Shown here piece after piece: positions 7,659-14,160 of a stretch of DNA of 14,467 bases. Each line of letters begins with the position of its first letter. Positions within the stretch are counted from its first letter, which is position 1. Origin of the DNA: an uncultured Prevotella sp. (GTDB taxonomy: Bacteria > Bacteroidota > Bacteroidia > Bacteroidales > Bacteroidaceae). The notes beneath the pieces were generated by a model. That model made no database searches, was not told the DNA's origin, and saw nothing but the letters and a program-made list of their open reading frames with translations. The translations under genes and the position numbers were made by a program. Location: assembly GCA_937916075.1 (NCBI GenBank), contig CALGHW010000044.1:1-14467 (forward strand). Reading direction: 5' to 3'.

Positions 7659-8925
7659 ACTCTATGAAAAAGGAAAGCTCAAAGAATCGATATGGAATCT
7701 GAAAGAATGCGAAAGAATAACCAACGAACAAGATAATCCGGAATTAACGAACAAGCTATACCGTTCGATGATTATGGTCAATAATCAAGGACACAACTAT
7801 TCAAAAGCATTAAGTTATGGACGAAAGTTGTTAAAGCTGGCGCAAGCTTCTTCCCAAAAGGAATGGTTGGCTACTGCCAACAACTTCATAGCAGTTTCGT
7901 TTCATGGTTTGGAGCAAGACGATAGTGCCCTGTATTATATCAACCGTTGTATCCCATACCTTACCGAGGTAAGTCCACAGGGACGTGTTATTATTTTAGA
8001 TAATATCGGATACCTGAATATGAACAACAACCAACAGGTTGCCATGAAATACTTACGGCAAGCTGCGGCAATAGGTCCAAGTGTAGACACGTATGACAAT
8101 ATGGCCAAAATATTGGCTCGGCAAGGACATGAGCAACAGGCTGACAGCCTATGGAATCTGGCATTGGGAAAATGTAACATAGAACAGAAATGTCAAATCA
8201 TTAAAAACATACAACAACACAAAAACAAAACGGGGCAACAACAGGAAGCCAACCGCCTGGGAACGTGGTTATTAAATCTAAGCGACAGTTTGTCAGCAGA
8301 ACAAAAAACGAACAAGGTAGAAGTGTTACAAAACGATTTTGAAAACCAGACGGCCCAAACACAAACAAACAATCATTCCCAAAGGTTAGAGCTGTGGATA
8401 ATGGCTTTAACTGTTGTACTTATTGTAGCCTCTTTTTCTTGGATGTATAAAGAAAAAGGAACTGCGAAAAAACAAAAGAAACAACAATCAATCATTGATG
8501 AGAAAAACCAAATTATCCAAGATTTAAAGACCCAAAAAGATCAGTCTGAACGTGAACTTGCCCATAAAAGCGAGTTGATTGACAATATGATGAAAAAACG
8601 GATGGAAAACCTGAAACAAGGAGAAACATTGTTTGATGAAATCATGCATGGAGGCACCATCTGTTCTTGGACGAAAGAAGAACTCCTTTATTTCTTGGAT
8701 TTTTATTTGTCAAAAAACAAGGAGTTACAAAGAGCAATAGCCCGGAAATATAAGGTGGATTTGTCCTCCAAACAAAAATTTTTCCTTTGTCTTGTTCATG
8801 CAGGATTGGCCAATCCGGAAATAGCAAGAGTCATGGGAGTGGCAATACCAACCTTGCGTAACATCAGATATAAATTAAGGATGAATGAATCTGGGGATAG
8901 AACGCATCATGTATATGAGTCATAA
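7624..8925 (+). CDS. 5'-truncated TPR / transmembrane / HTH regulator
   Basis: TPR-like helices start at once (GNILYEKGKLKESIWNLKE, about 7651-7707) and run to about 8300. They are followed by one membrane segment (ELWIMALTVVLIVASFSWMY, about 8386-8448), a charged coiled coil (about 8455-8620), and a C-terminal LuxR-like helix-turn-helix (KQKFFLCLVHAGLANPEIAR and on, about 8770-8880). This is the layout of Bacteroidetes membrane-anchored TPR transcription regulators. Signal peptide and first TPRs are absent. The TTG at 7624 is only the frame limit: codons before about 7650 are antisense to the surface-protein remnant. The first in-frame ATGs are at 7768 and 7774. The gene is clearly richer in A+T than its surroundings. 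It is probably non-functional or misregulated, though the C-terminal part is intact. Confidence 0.7.
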   Translation: MPTTSSASKGNILYEKGKLKESIWNLKECERITNEQDNPELTNKLYRSMIMVNNQGHNYSKALSYGRKLLKLAQASSQKEWLATANNFIAVSFHGLEQDDSALYYINRCIPYLTEVSPQGRVIILDNIGYLNMNNNQQVAMKYLRQAAAIGPSVDTYDNMAKILARQGHEQQADSLWNLALGKCNIEQKCQIIKNIQQHKNKTGQQQEANRLGTWLLNLSDSLSAEQKTNKVEVLQNDFENQTAQTQTNNHSQRLELWIMALTVVLIVASFSWMYKEKGTAKKQKKQQSIIDEKNQIIQDLKTQKDQSERELAHKSELIDNMMKKRMENLKQGETLFDEIMHGGTICSWTKEELLYFLDFYLSKNKELQRAIARKYKVDLSSKQKFFLCLVHAGLANPEIARVMGVAIPTLRNIRYKLRMNESGDRTHHVYES

Positions 8926-8973
8926 TGCCTACAAGACCATGAAGTCGCGTGTCAAAGCCCAACAAATAGGCTG

Positions 8974-9034
8974 TCCCGGATAGTGACTCTACTACCCTAA
9001 CTCAGTGCGTCAAGACGAGGGTCACTATCCAGGA
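8974..9034. repeat. Inverted repeat between convergent genes
   Basis: Arms 8974-8987 and 9021-9034 pair over 14 bp with one mismatch (core GGATAGTGAC / GTCACTATCC) around a 33-nt loop. It sits between the ends of the regulator (+) and dusB (-), so a shared terminator is possible; no T-run is visible. The rest of this 127-bp gap shows nothing else. Confidence 0.45.
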
Positions 9035-9052
9035 TATCATACCGCCATACGG

Positions 9053-10063
9053 CTATTCCAAAGGCTGGCCAGCTGCTTGGCAGAGCATCCGCCGGGTGTC
9101 CTCGAGGATGGCCATCAACTCGTCCATCTTGGAAGCCCGGAGCATGGCGATGCGCGTCTGGCGGAAGTCGGGAATACCCTTGAACACAGGCGTGGCGGCC
9201 AGATGACGGCGCGTGTGGAGGATGCCCCGATACTCGTCGATACGGTCTACATTGATGCGGAGCTGCTCTTCAAGCACGTCAATCTTCTCGCTGACAGTGA
9301 GCGGACGGGCCTCAGCATTGCCGTCCAGCAGGTCGCGCATCTCCTTGAATATCCAGGGACGGCCAAAGGTGGCCCGCCCCACCATGACGGCATCCACGCC
9401 ATAGTCCTGGAAGGCTCGCTCGGCCTCCTCGGGCGTGGTGATGTCGCCGTTGCCGATGATAGGGATATGGATGCGCGGGTTGCGCTTCACCTCGCCTATC
9501 AGAGTCCAGTCGGCCTGGCCGGTGTACATCTGCGCGCGGGTGCGCCCGTGGATGGTGAGGGCCTGGATACCACAGTCCTGCAACTGTTCGGCCAGGTCGG
9601 TGATGACGAGGTTGTCACTGTTCCATCCCAAACGGGTCTTCACCGTCACAGGCACCTTCACCGCCTTGACCACCTCACGGGTAATATCGAGCAACAGGGG
9701 GATGTTTTGCAGCATGCCGGCTCCGGCACCCTTGCCGGCCACCTTCTTCACCGGGCACCCGAAGTTGATGTCTATCAGGTCAGGACGGGCCTGCTCTACT
9801 ATCTTGGCGGCCTCCACCATCGACGCCACGTCGCGGCCGTAAATCTGTATGCCCACCGGCCGCTCCTCATCGCTGATGGTGAGCTTGCTTATCGTTGACT
9901 TCACCGAGCGCACCAAGGCCTCGGCACTTACAAATTCAGTATAGACCATCGAGGCTCCAAACCGCTTGCAGAGCAGTCGGAAGCCGATGTCGGTCACGTC
10001 CTCCATCGGTGCGAGAAACACCGGACGAGGCCCAAACTCTATGTCTCCTATCTTCATATACAA
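9053..10063 (-). CDS. dusB: tRNA-dihydrouridine synthase, DusB/NifR3 family
   Basis: Flavoenzyme that reduces specific uridines in tRNA to dihydrouridine. It has 336 residues and is the normal length. Seen: FMN-binding APMEDVTDIGFR (18-29), the catalytic Cys103 in NFGCPVKKVAGKGAGAGML, TVKTRLGW (140-147), LTIHGRTRAQMYTG (169-182), IIGNGDI (202-208) and VMVGRATFGRPW (226-237), followed by the helical tRNA-binding domain. The start is MYMKIGDIEF at 10063; the second Met at 10057 is equally possible. It follows dprA on the same strand after 62 bases in which I see no promoter or terminator, so it is probably the last gene of the DUF2851-thioesterase-DprA operon. Assignment to the DusB subgroup is by overall similarity. 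Confidence 0.93.
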   Translation of the reverse strand: MYMKIGDIEFGPRPVFLAPMEDVTDIGFRLLCKRFGASMVYTEFVSAEALVRSVKSTISKLTISDEERPVGIQIYGRDVASMVEAAKIVEQARPDLIDINFGCPVKKVAGKGAGAGMLQNIPLLLDITREVVKAVKVPVTVKTRLGWNSDNLVITDLAEQLQDCGIQALTIHGRTRAQMYTGQADWTLIGEVKRNPRIHIPIIGNGDITTPEEAERAFQDYGVDAVMVGRATFGRPWIFKEMRDLLDGNAEARPLTVSEKIDVLEEQLRINVDRIDEYRGILHTRRHLAATPVFKGIPDFRQTRIAMLRASKMDELMAILEDTRRMLCQAAGQPLE

Positions 10064-10125
10064 TCTTGATAACGCATCATTACATCAACTTTTCCGTTAT
10101 GCACAATGCTCATTCTTTTTTACTA

Positions 10126-11253
10126 TTAGTTCAATAAATGGTATGCCCCTCCTGCCATCGGCTTGACCACTCCCTTCATCTCCAGTTGGAAGAGCAGGGC
10201 CGCCACCTTGCTGATGGGCAGGTTAGCCTTGGCGGTGAGGACGTTTATCTGCAGGTCGTTGGTCTGGCGGAGCAGGTCTGTGAGCCGTTGCTCCTCGGCC
10301 GACAAGTCGGGGAAGAGTGACCGCTCGATGCCCTGGTCCTTGGCCTGGCGCAGCAGGGCGTCATCCTCCCACCCCATCGCCTTCACCAGGTCGGCCGCCC
10401 CCGTGAGGAGCATGGCCTCGTTGTCGCGGATGCTGTTGTTGCAACCCTCGGAATAGGGTGCGCCCACCGGACCGGGGAAGGCAAACACGTCGCGTCCATA
10501 GCTGTGGGCGATACGGGTGGTGATGAGTCCGCCGCCCTTGGCGGCCGACTCCACCAGCACCGTGGCGTCGGCCATGCCGGCCACAATACGGTTGCGGCGC
10601 ACAAAGTTGGGCTTGTCGGCATTGGTCTGACTCATAAACTCGGTGAGCAGCCCGCCGCGGGTCACCATCTCGGCCGCCGTGCTGCGGTGGGCCGACGGAT
10701 AGAGGCGATCCAGACCGTGGGCCAGTACGCCCACGGTATCGTAGCCGCAGGCCAAGGCCTGGCGGTGGGCATGGATATCCACGCCGTAAGCCAAGCCACT
10801 CACCACCAGCACCTGGGGGCACTGCTGCCTGAGGTCGGTCATGAAGCGGCGTATCAGGTCTTGCCCGTAAAGCGTACAGTGGCGTGTGCCCACCACGCTG
10901 ACCACCTTGGCCTGGTTGAGCGGAGCGGAGCCTTTGTAATAGAGCACCAGCGGAGCGTCGTTACAGTCTGTGAGCCGCCGTGGATAGCCGGTGCTGCCGG
11001 GTGTAAGTATCTCGATGCCGTGCCGCTGGCAGAACGCCATTTCGGCCTCGGCCCGCCGGAGTGGCTCGTCCCAGTCAAGGAGGGCCTTGACCAGTCGTGG
11101 CGTGCAGCCGTCCACCACGTCGGCAATGTCGGTGCGGTGCTCATAGATAGCCGTGGCGCTGCCCAGCTCACGATAGAGGGCCAGTGCCGTGGCGAAATTG
11201 AAATGGCTGATACGTGTCAGCGCCATTGCATAAAGCGATTCTTGTTCGTTCAT
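10126..11253 (-). other. dprA: Standalone DprA portion with its own likely start
   Basis: The internal ATG at 11253 begins MNEQESLYAMALTRISHFNF, which looks like a native Bacteroidetes DprA N-terminus (helical SAM-like region), and gives the usual length of 375 residues. The bases before it (GCAAAAAAGCC) are A-rich, which suits initiation in this phylum. This is probably the ancestral dprA gene. Confidence 0.75.
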
Positions 11254-12129
11254 GGCTTTTTTGCTACTATTGGATAAAACAGTGGTCGAACCTTTTTTGT
11301 CAAACCAACCCGTAAGGGAGGAGTCTCCATCGAGACAACATCGTTGTGCGGTCGAACCTTTTTTGTCAAACCACCCCTGCCCCTCCTTTGGGAAAGGAGG
11401 GGACGCAAGTGATTCTTTTGCTTCTGAGAATGGTGCCACAACAGCCATTCCACCTGTTTCTTTAGTATTTTCTCTCCCATTGGATTCTCCTCGACCCACT
11501 GAACCACACGGAGCACCTGCGTCCCCTCCTCGACCCACCGAACCACACGGAGCACCTGCATCCCATCCTCGACCCACCGAACCACACGGAGCACCTGCGT
11601 CCCATCCTCGACCCACTGAACCACACGGAGCACCTGCGTCCCATCCTCGACCCACTGAACCACACGGAGCACCTGCATCCCATCCTCGACCCACTGAACC
11701 ACACGGAGCACCTGCGTCCCCTCCTTTTCCAAAGGAGGGGCAGGGGTGGTTTGTCAAAGATGGACACAACCGATTTTGCCTGTATGCGATAATCTGGTCC
11801 ACCACATATTGAATATTCATCCTCACCACTTCATTGCGGAAGCGCATGACCGTGATGCCACGACCATTGAGATAAGCCGTCCGCGCCCGGTCGTATGCCA
11901 GTGCATAAGGCGTGTCGTGCACCTCTCCGTCAAGCTCTATGGCCAGCCTCAACTGCGGACAGTAGAAATCAAGGACATAAGCCCCGACACCATGCTGGCG
12001 GCGAAACTTGAGGCCCTCCACTTGCCGGCCCTTCAACACCTTCCACAAGAGACACTCCGCCACAGTAGCGTGATTACGCAACTGTCTGCGCTCCTCCTTT
12101 CGTCCCTCTTGGGAATAATCGGCAGCCAT
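10126..12129 (-). CDS. dprA: DUF559 domain - tandem repeat - DprA in-frame fusion
   Basis: One 667-residue frame holds three parts. Residues 1-118 are a DUF559 nuclease-like domain. Residues 119-292 are a low-complexity linker with six 13-residue repeats (DAGAPCGSVGRGW type). Residues 293-667 are a full-length DprA (375 residues), the single-strand DNA-binding RecA loader of natural transformation. DprA signatures: VVSVVGTRHCTLYG, VVSGLAYGVDIHAHR, FVRRNRIVAGMADATVLVESAAKGGGLITTR and FAFPGPVGAPYSEGCN within the Rossmann fold, then a winged-helix end. ATG 12129 lies 2 bases after the thioesterase stop, so the fusion can be translated by coupling; ATG 11253 could give standalone DprA. I infer that a DUF559-plus-repeat element entered between the thioesterase gene and dprA. 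Whether the fused polypeptide is made is unknown. Confidence 0.85.
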   Translation of the reverse strand: MAADYSQEGRKEERRQLRNHATVAECLLWKVLKGRQVEGLKFRRQHGVGAYVLDFYCPQLRLAIELDGEVHDTPYALAYDRARTAYLNGRGITVMRFRNEVVRMNIQYVVDQIIAYRQNRLCPSLTNHPCPSFGKGGDAGAPCGSVGRGWDAGAPCGSVGRGWDAGAPCGSVGRGWDAGAPCGSVGRGWDAGAPCGSVGRGGDAGAPCGSVGRGESNGRENTKETGGMAVVAPFSEAKESLASPPFPKEGQGWFDKKGSTAQRCCLDGDSSLTGWFDKKGSTTVLSNSSKKAMNEQESLYAMALTRISHFNFATALALYRELGSATAIYEHRTDIADVVDGCTPRLVKALLDWDEPLRRAEAEMAFCQRHGIEILTPGSTGYPRRLTDCNDAPLVLYYKGSAPLNQAKVVSVVGTRHCTLYGQDLIRRFMTDLRQQCPQVLVVSGLAYGVDIHAHRQALACGYDTVGVLAHGLDRLYPSAHRSTAAEMVTRGGLLTEFMSQTNADKPNFVRRNRIVAGMADATVLVESAAKGGGLITTRIAHSYGRDVFAFPGPVGAPYSEGCNNSIRDNEAMLLTGAADLVKAMGWEDDALLRQAKDQGIERSLFPDLSAEEQRLTDLLRQTNDLQINVLTAKANLPISKVAALLFQLEMKGVVKPMAGGAYHLLN
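11284..11373. repeat. 24-bp direct repeat pair upstream of dprA
   Basis: GGTCGAACCTTTTTTGTCAA and the following four bases occur identically at 11284-11307 and 11350-11373. In the fused minus frame they encode GWFDKKGST twice. The second copy runs into the left 45-bp inverted-repeat arm. Confidence 0.85.
11362..11406. repeat. Left arm of a 45-bp inverted repeat
   Basis: Matches the reverse complement of 11714-11758 at 43 of 45 positions. Each arm contains its own hairpin; here CCCCTCCTTT and AAAGGAGGGG pair around GGG at 11380-11402. The two arms bracket the tandem repeats plus a unique stretch of about 82 bp (11407-11488). Confidence 0.85.
11489..11722. repeat. Six tandem copies of a 39-bp repeat
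   Basis: Copies begin at 11489, 11528, 11567, 11606, 11645 and 11684, exactly 39 bp apart with no spacers. Only three positions of the unit vary. In the fused minus frame two of these are silent (Ser TCA/TCG, Asp GAC/GAT) and one switches Trp and Gly. Because 39 is a multiple of three, copy-number change keeps the frame. The unit has no stop codon in at least four of six frames, which explains the several overlapping open frames here. Confidence 0.95.
11714..11758. repeat. Right arm of the 45-bp inverted repeat
   Basis: Inverted partner of 11362-11406 (43/45). Its inner end (GCGTCCCCTCC) is shared with the end of the last 39-bp unit, so array and arm overlap by about 9 bp. On the minus strand it encodes TNHPCPSFGKGG, a peptide I associate with DUF559-linked palindromic repeats (from memory). 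Confidence 0.85.
11770..12129 (-). other. DUF559 (PD-(D/E)XK nuclease-like) domain
   Basis: The first ~118 residues of the fused frame carry the DUF559 pattern: AECLLWKVLKGRQVEGLKFRRQ, YVLDFYCPQLRLAIELDGEVH, YDRARTAYLNGRGITVMRF. The acidic residues Asp54, Glu65 and Asp67 fit a PD-(D/E)XK/Vsr-like nuclease core. Such genes often sit among short palindromic repeats. Its usual stop codon is missing; the frame runs on into the repeat array at about 11770. Confidence 0.8.
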
Positions 12130-12131
12130 GG

Positions 12132-12530
12132 CTACAGATAGGCGGCAAACGCGCGGTTGTAGTCCTCACTGTCGCCCAGCCGGCCGTTGACCAGACACAC
12201 GATGTCGATGACACTCTTGAAGCAGAGCTTGTCATCGGAAGCCCGGTAGATGTCCTGATAGAAGACATAGCGCAGTCCCTCCTTCTTGAGGGCAAGCCGG
12301 GAGATGAACTCGTCGTCACAGCGCAAGGGTACCTTGTAGCGCAGATCCATGTGGGCCACCACGGCATCCACGCCCCGGCTGTGCATCTCGGCAAAGCTCA
12401 GGCCACACGACTTGAGGAAGAGGTGGCGGGTGTGCTCGGTGTAATGCAGGTAATTGGCATTGTTCACGATGCCCTCGATGTCGCACTCATAGTCGCGCAC
12501 CATCATGCGGGCCTCAAAGATATACTTCAT
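12132..12530 (-). CDS. Acyl-CoA thioesterase, YbgC/FadM-type hotdog fold
   Basis: Cytoplasmic single-hotdog thioesterase of 132 residues, the usual length, that hydrolyses acyl-CoA (or acyl-ACP) thioesters. The family motif is near the N-terminus: RDYECDIEGIVNNANYLHY, with the likely catalytic Asp17, followed by TEHTRHLFL. The ATG at 12530 gives MKYIFEARMMVRDYE. It begins 3 bases after the DUF2851 stop and ends 2 bases before the DUF559-DprA start, so the three are tightly coupled. In Bacteroidetes a thioesterase gene next to dprA is, to my recollection, a common arrangement, which supports the view that the DUF559 segment is an insertion. The substrate is unknown. Confidence 0.88.
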   Translation of the reverse strand: MKYIFEARMMVRDYECDIEGIVNNANYLHYTEHTRHLFLKSCGLSFAEMHSRGVDAVVAHMDLRYKVPLRCDDEFISRLALKKEGLRYVFYQDIYRASDDKLCFKSVIDIVCLVNGRLGDSEDYNRAFAAYL

Positions 12531-12533
12531 GGT

Positions 12534-13838
12534 TTATAGGGTATTTGATGATTTCAGGTATTCATAGCCGATGCGGCAGCGCAGACACTCGCGGCGGTCG
12601 CAATACTCATTCTTGAGCTGTATCAGCGCCTGACTGTCGCCGGCCGAGCGCACCTCCAAGCCGCAGTCGCGCCACATGCGGATGATGCGGTTGTTCTCGG
12701 CCCGGAGCCGGTCGAGGAAGTCGAAGGCCCGGTCGCAGAGCCGCTCGTCTGACGTGTGACGTCCATAGGCGAAGAGCATGGGAACGGCCGTGTTGATGAC
12801 CAGCAGGTTGAGCGAGAAGGGCGACACGTGCTTCTCGTTGCGGGTGCTCTCAGACCCGAAAGTGTAATGGGTTTCCCAATAGGGGGTGACGTGGGTCTTG
12901 AGGATGTCCTGAAGCTGCTCCACGGTCTGACACTCCAAGAGCACGCTCAGCCCCGCCCTGCGCTCCTGGTAGAGCCGGGCCAGCTGGGAGATGCGGATAT
13001 GGGGAAAATTCTGTGGCCGGAGCCGCAGGAAGCGCCAGGCATGATGGTCCATCGGCGTCAGACCAAACTTGTGGGCCAGGTAGCGGTATTCGGCGCACAT
13101 CTTTTGATAATAGGCGTCGGCCGCCGCCTCCGCTCGGTACCGCTCGGGCACGGCCTCGGGCTGGAGCAGCCCGGCCTGGCCCATGAAGAGCGTCTCCACC
13201 TGGAAGAGGTCGTCACGGTGGTGGGCCACCTGCCCCAACGGCACGTTCAGGGCCCACTGCTCAAAGGCGTCGCTGTTGATGCCGAAGCCATAGTTGCGGG
13301 CCAGCGTGACAAAGTAGGCATCCTCCCACGAGCCATTCTTCTGGGCGGCCCGCCGCTCAATGTCGCGGGTCTTGCGCTCCAGACGCTCGGTCTGCAAGGT
13401 GGCCATCCAGGAATGGACGGTGAGCGACGACAGCGACGGCACTATCTTGTAACACGGCGGATAGGCGTCGGCCGAGAGCAACTGGCGATAGTTGTCGCAC
13501 ACCTGCTGCGGTATGTCGAGCCTCAACTGGGGTATCAGCCGGCCGCCGTGGTCCATGACCTCGCCGTCTACCGCCGCCACCACGTGGAGCACCACGTTAT
13601 CATAGGCCTTGTCGCGGTCGTGACCGTGCAGATACCAGTCGGACGTGCGGTCGTGTATCTCCACATTGCCCACCCACAGTGTGCCGTCTATCTTCACCTT
13701 GGCGTTGAAGAAGTCGGGCCCGGCGTTCCGGTTGTGCAGGCCGGGGTCTATCACCTCCACCTCGCGGCCGTCGGCCGTGACCAGCGGACGGAGCGGGAAG
13801 AGGCGGTGCTTCCATACATAGTGCAGCAGTTGTTCCAT
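12534..13838 (-). CDS. DUF2851 family protein
   Basis: Uncharacterised Bacteroidetes family of cytoplasmic proteins; 434 residues, typical length. The start MEQLLHYVWKHRLFPLRPL at 13838 is the conserved N-terminus; the frame is open to 13904 but that would run through the promoter. Visible family features are NRNAGPDFFNAKVKI and WVGNVEIHDRTSDWYLHGHD, which resemble a nuclease-like core (E and D residues on neighbouring strands), and a C-terminal Cys cluster (YCDRRECLRCRIG) that may bind metal. It is the first gene of the operon with the thioesterase, DUF559-DprA and DusB, and faces trpS across a shared control region. Company with DprA and the nuclease-like look suggest a nucleic-acid role; that is inference only. 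Confidence 0.88.
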   Translation of the reverse strand: MEQLLHYVWKHRLFPLRPLVTADGREVEVIDPGLHNRNAGPDFFNAKVKIDGTLWVGNVEIHDRTSDWYLHGHDRDKAYDNVVLHVVAAVDGEVMDHGGRLIPQLRLDIPQQVCDNYRQLLSADAYPPCYKIVPSLSSLTVHSWMATLQTERLERKTRDIERRAAQKNGSWEDAYFVTLARNYGFGINSDAFEQWALNVPLGQVAHHRDDLFQVETLFMGQAGLLQPEAVPERYRAEAAADAYYQKMCAEYRYLAHKFGLTPMDHHAWRFLRLRPQNFPHIRISQLARLYQERRAGLSVLLECQTVEQLQDILKTHVTPYWETHYTFGSESTRNEKHVSPFSLNLLVINTAVPMLFAYGRHTSDERLCDRAFDFLDRLRAENNRIIRMWRDCGLEVRSAGDSQALIQLKNEYCDRRECLRCRIGYEYLKSSNTL

Positions 13839-13864
13839 AACGTTCTTTTGACTGAATAAGTGGA

Positions 13865-13895
13865 CAAAGATAGCACAAAAGGGTGAAACAACAAA
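13865..13895 (-). promoter_or_regulatory. Promoter of the DUF2851 operon
   Basis: On the minus strand TTTG (13895-13892) is followed after exactly 19 bases by TATCTTTG (13872-13865), a full match to the Bacteroidetes TAnnTTTG box. The start site would be near 13858, giving a leader of about 20 bases before the ATG at 13838. Confidence 0.75.
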
Positions 13896-13916
13896 ATGAA
13901 TCAAGATTCATTTTGT
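13891..13916. promoter_or_regulatory. Perfect 26-bp palindrome joining two divergent promoters
   Basis: Arms ACAAAATGAATC (13891-13902) and GATTCATTTTGT (13905-13916) are perfect complements around AA. The left arm contains the minus-strand -33 TTTG (13892-13895) and the right arm the plus-strand -33 TTTG (13912-13915). A protein dimer bound here would cover both -33 boxes. Confidence 0.75.
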
Positions 13917-13942
13917 CATATCGCTCATTTGCACTACCTTTG
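13912..13942 (+). promoter_or_regulatory. Plus-strand promoter copy 1 (distal trpS promoter)
   Basis: TTTG at 13912-13915, 19 bases, then TACCTTTG at 13935-13942: a full Bacteroidetes promoter. The -7 box overlaps a 7-bp hairpin (CTACCTT / AAGGTAG, 13934-13952). A transcript from here would run about 210 bases to trpS. Confidence 0.65.
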
Positions 13943-14117
13943 GATAAGGTAGGCTGCACTCGGATATGAAAAATGAACAAGTTCTGAAGATTGCTGCCCG
14001 TTGGTCGCAATCGTGTCATATCGCTCATTTGCACTACCTTTGGATAAGGTAGGCTGCACTCGGATATGAAAAATGAACAAGTTCATTTTGTCATATCGCT
14101 CATTTGCACTACCTTTG
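13914..14117 (+). repeat. Direct repeats carrying core promoters upstream of trpS
   Basis: Two identical 71-bp copies (13914-13984 and 14014-14084) are separated by 29 unique bases; a third, partial copy of the first 29 bp (14089-14117) follows 4 bases later. Each copy contains TACCTTTG. Copies 1 and 3 are preceded by a good TTTG; copy 2 has CGTG in that place. The 71-bp unit ends in GAACAAGTTC, which in copy 2 extends to the 16-bp palindrome AATGAACAAGTTCATT (14072-14087). The whole 13839-14160 gap has no gene. Confidence 0.9.
14087..14117 (+). promoter_or_regulatory. trpS: Proximal promoter of trpS
   Basis: TTTG at 14087-14090, 19 bases, TACCTTTG at 14110-14117. The start site would be near 14124, giving a leader of about 37 A-rich bases before the ATG at 14161. 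The hairpin that overlaps the -7 box in copies 1 and 2 is missing here because the third copy stops at the -7 box. Confidence 0.75.
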
Positions 14118-14160
14118 CACATCTGATGAACAAAAGAAATAAAAAAATCATATCACGACA

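Noticed and set aside
9005..9898. 297-codon plus-strand open frame
   Set aside because: Antisense to dusB, with low-complexity, His-rich translation and no family features.
10064..10125. Separate promoter for dusB
   Set aside because: No TAnnTTTG with a properly spaced TTTG was found in the 62-base gap.
10504..11277. 257-codon plus-strand open frame
   Set aside because: Antisense to DprA, whose motifs are unambiguous in the other strand.
11489..11722. Possible CRISPR array
   Set aside because: The 39-bp units are directly adjacent with no spacers and no cas genes are near; it is a simple tandem repeat.
11252..11812. 186-codon plus-strand open frame across the repeats (HPRPTEPHGAPAS units)
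   Set aside because: The repeat unit has no stop in several frames; outside the array this frame has no protein character.
12756..13859. 367-codon plus-strand open frame
   Set aside because: It lies fully antisense to DUF2851, has no recognisable domain, and is explained by high GC in the complementary codons.
14118..14160. T-box or Trp leader-peptide attenuator before trpS
   Set aside because: The leader from the proximal promoter is only about 37 bases, without Trp codons in a leader peptide or T-box elements.
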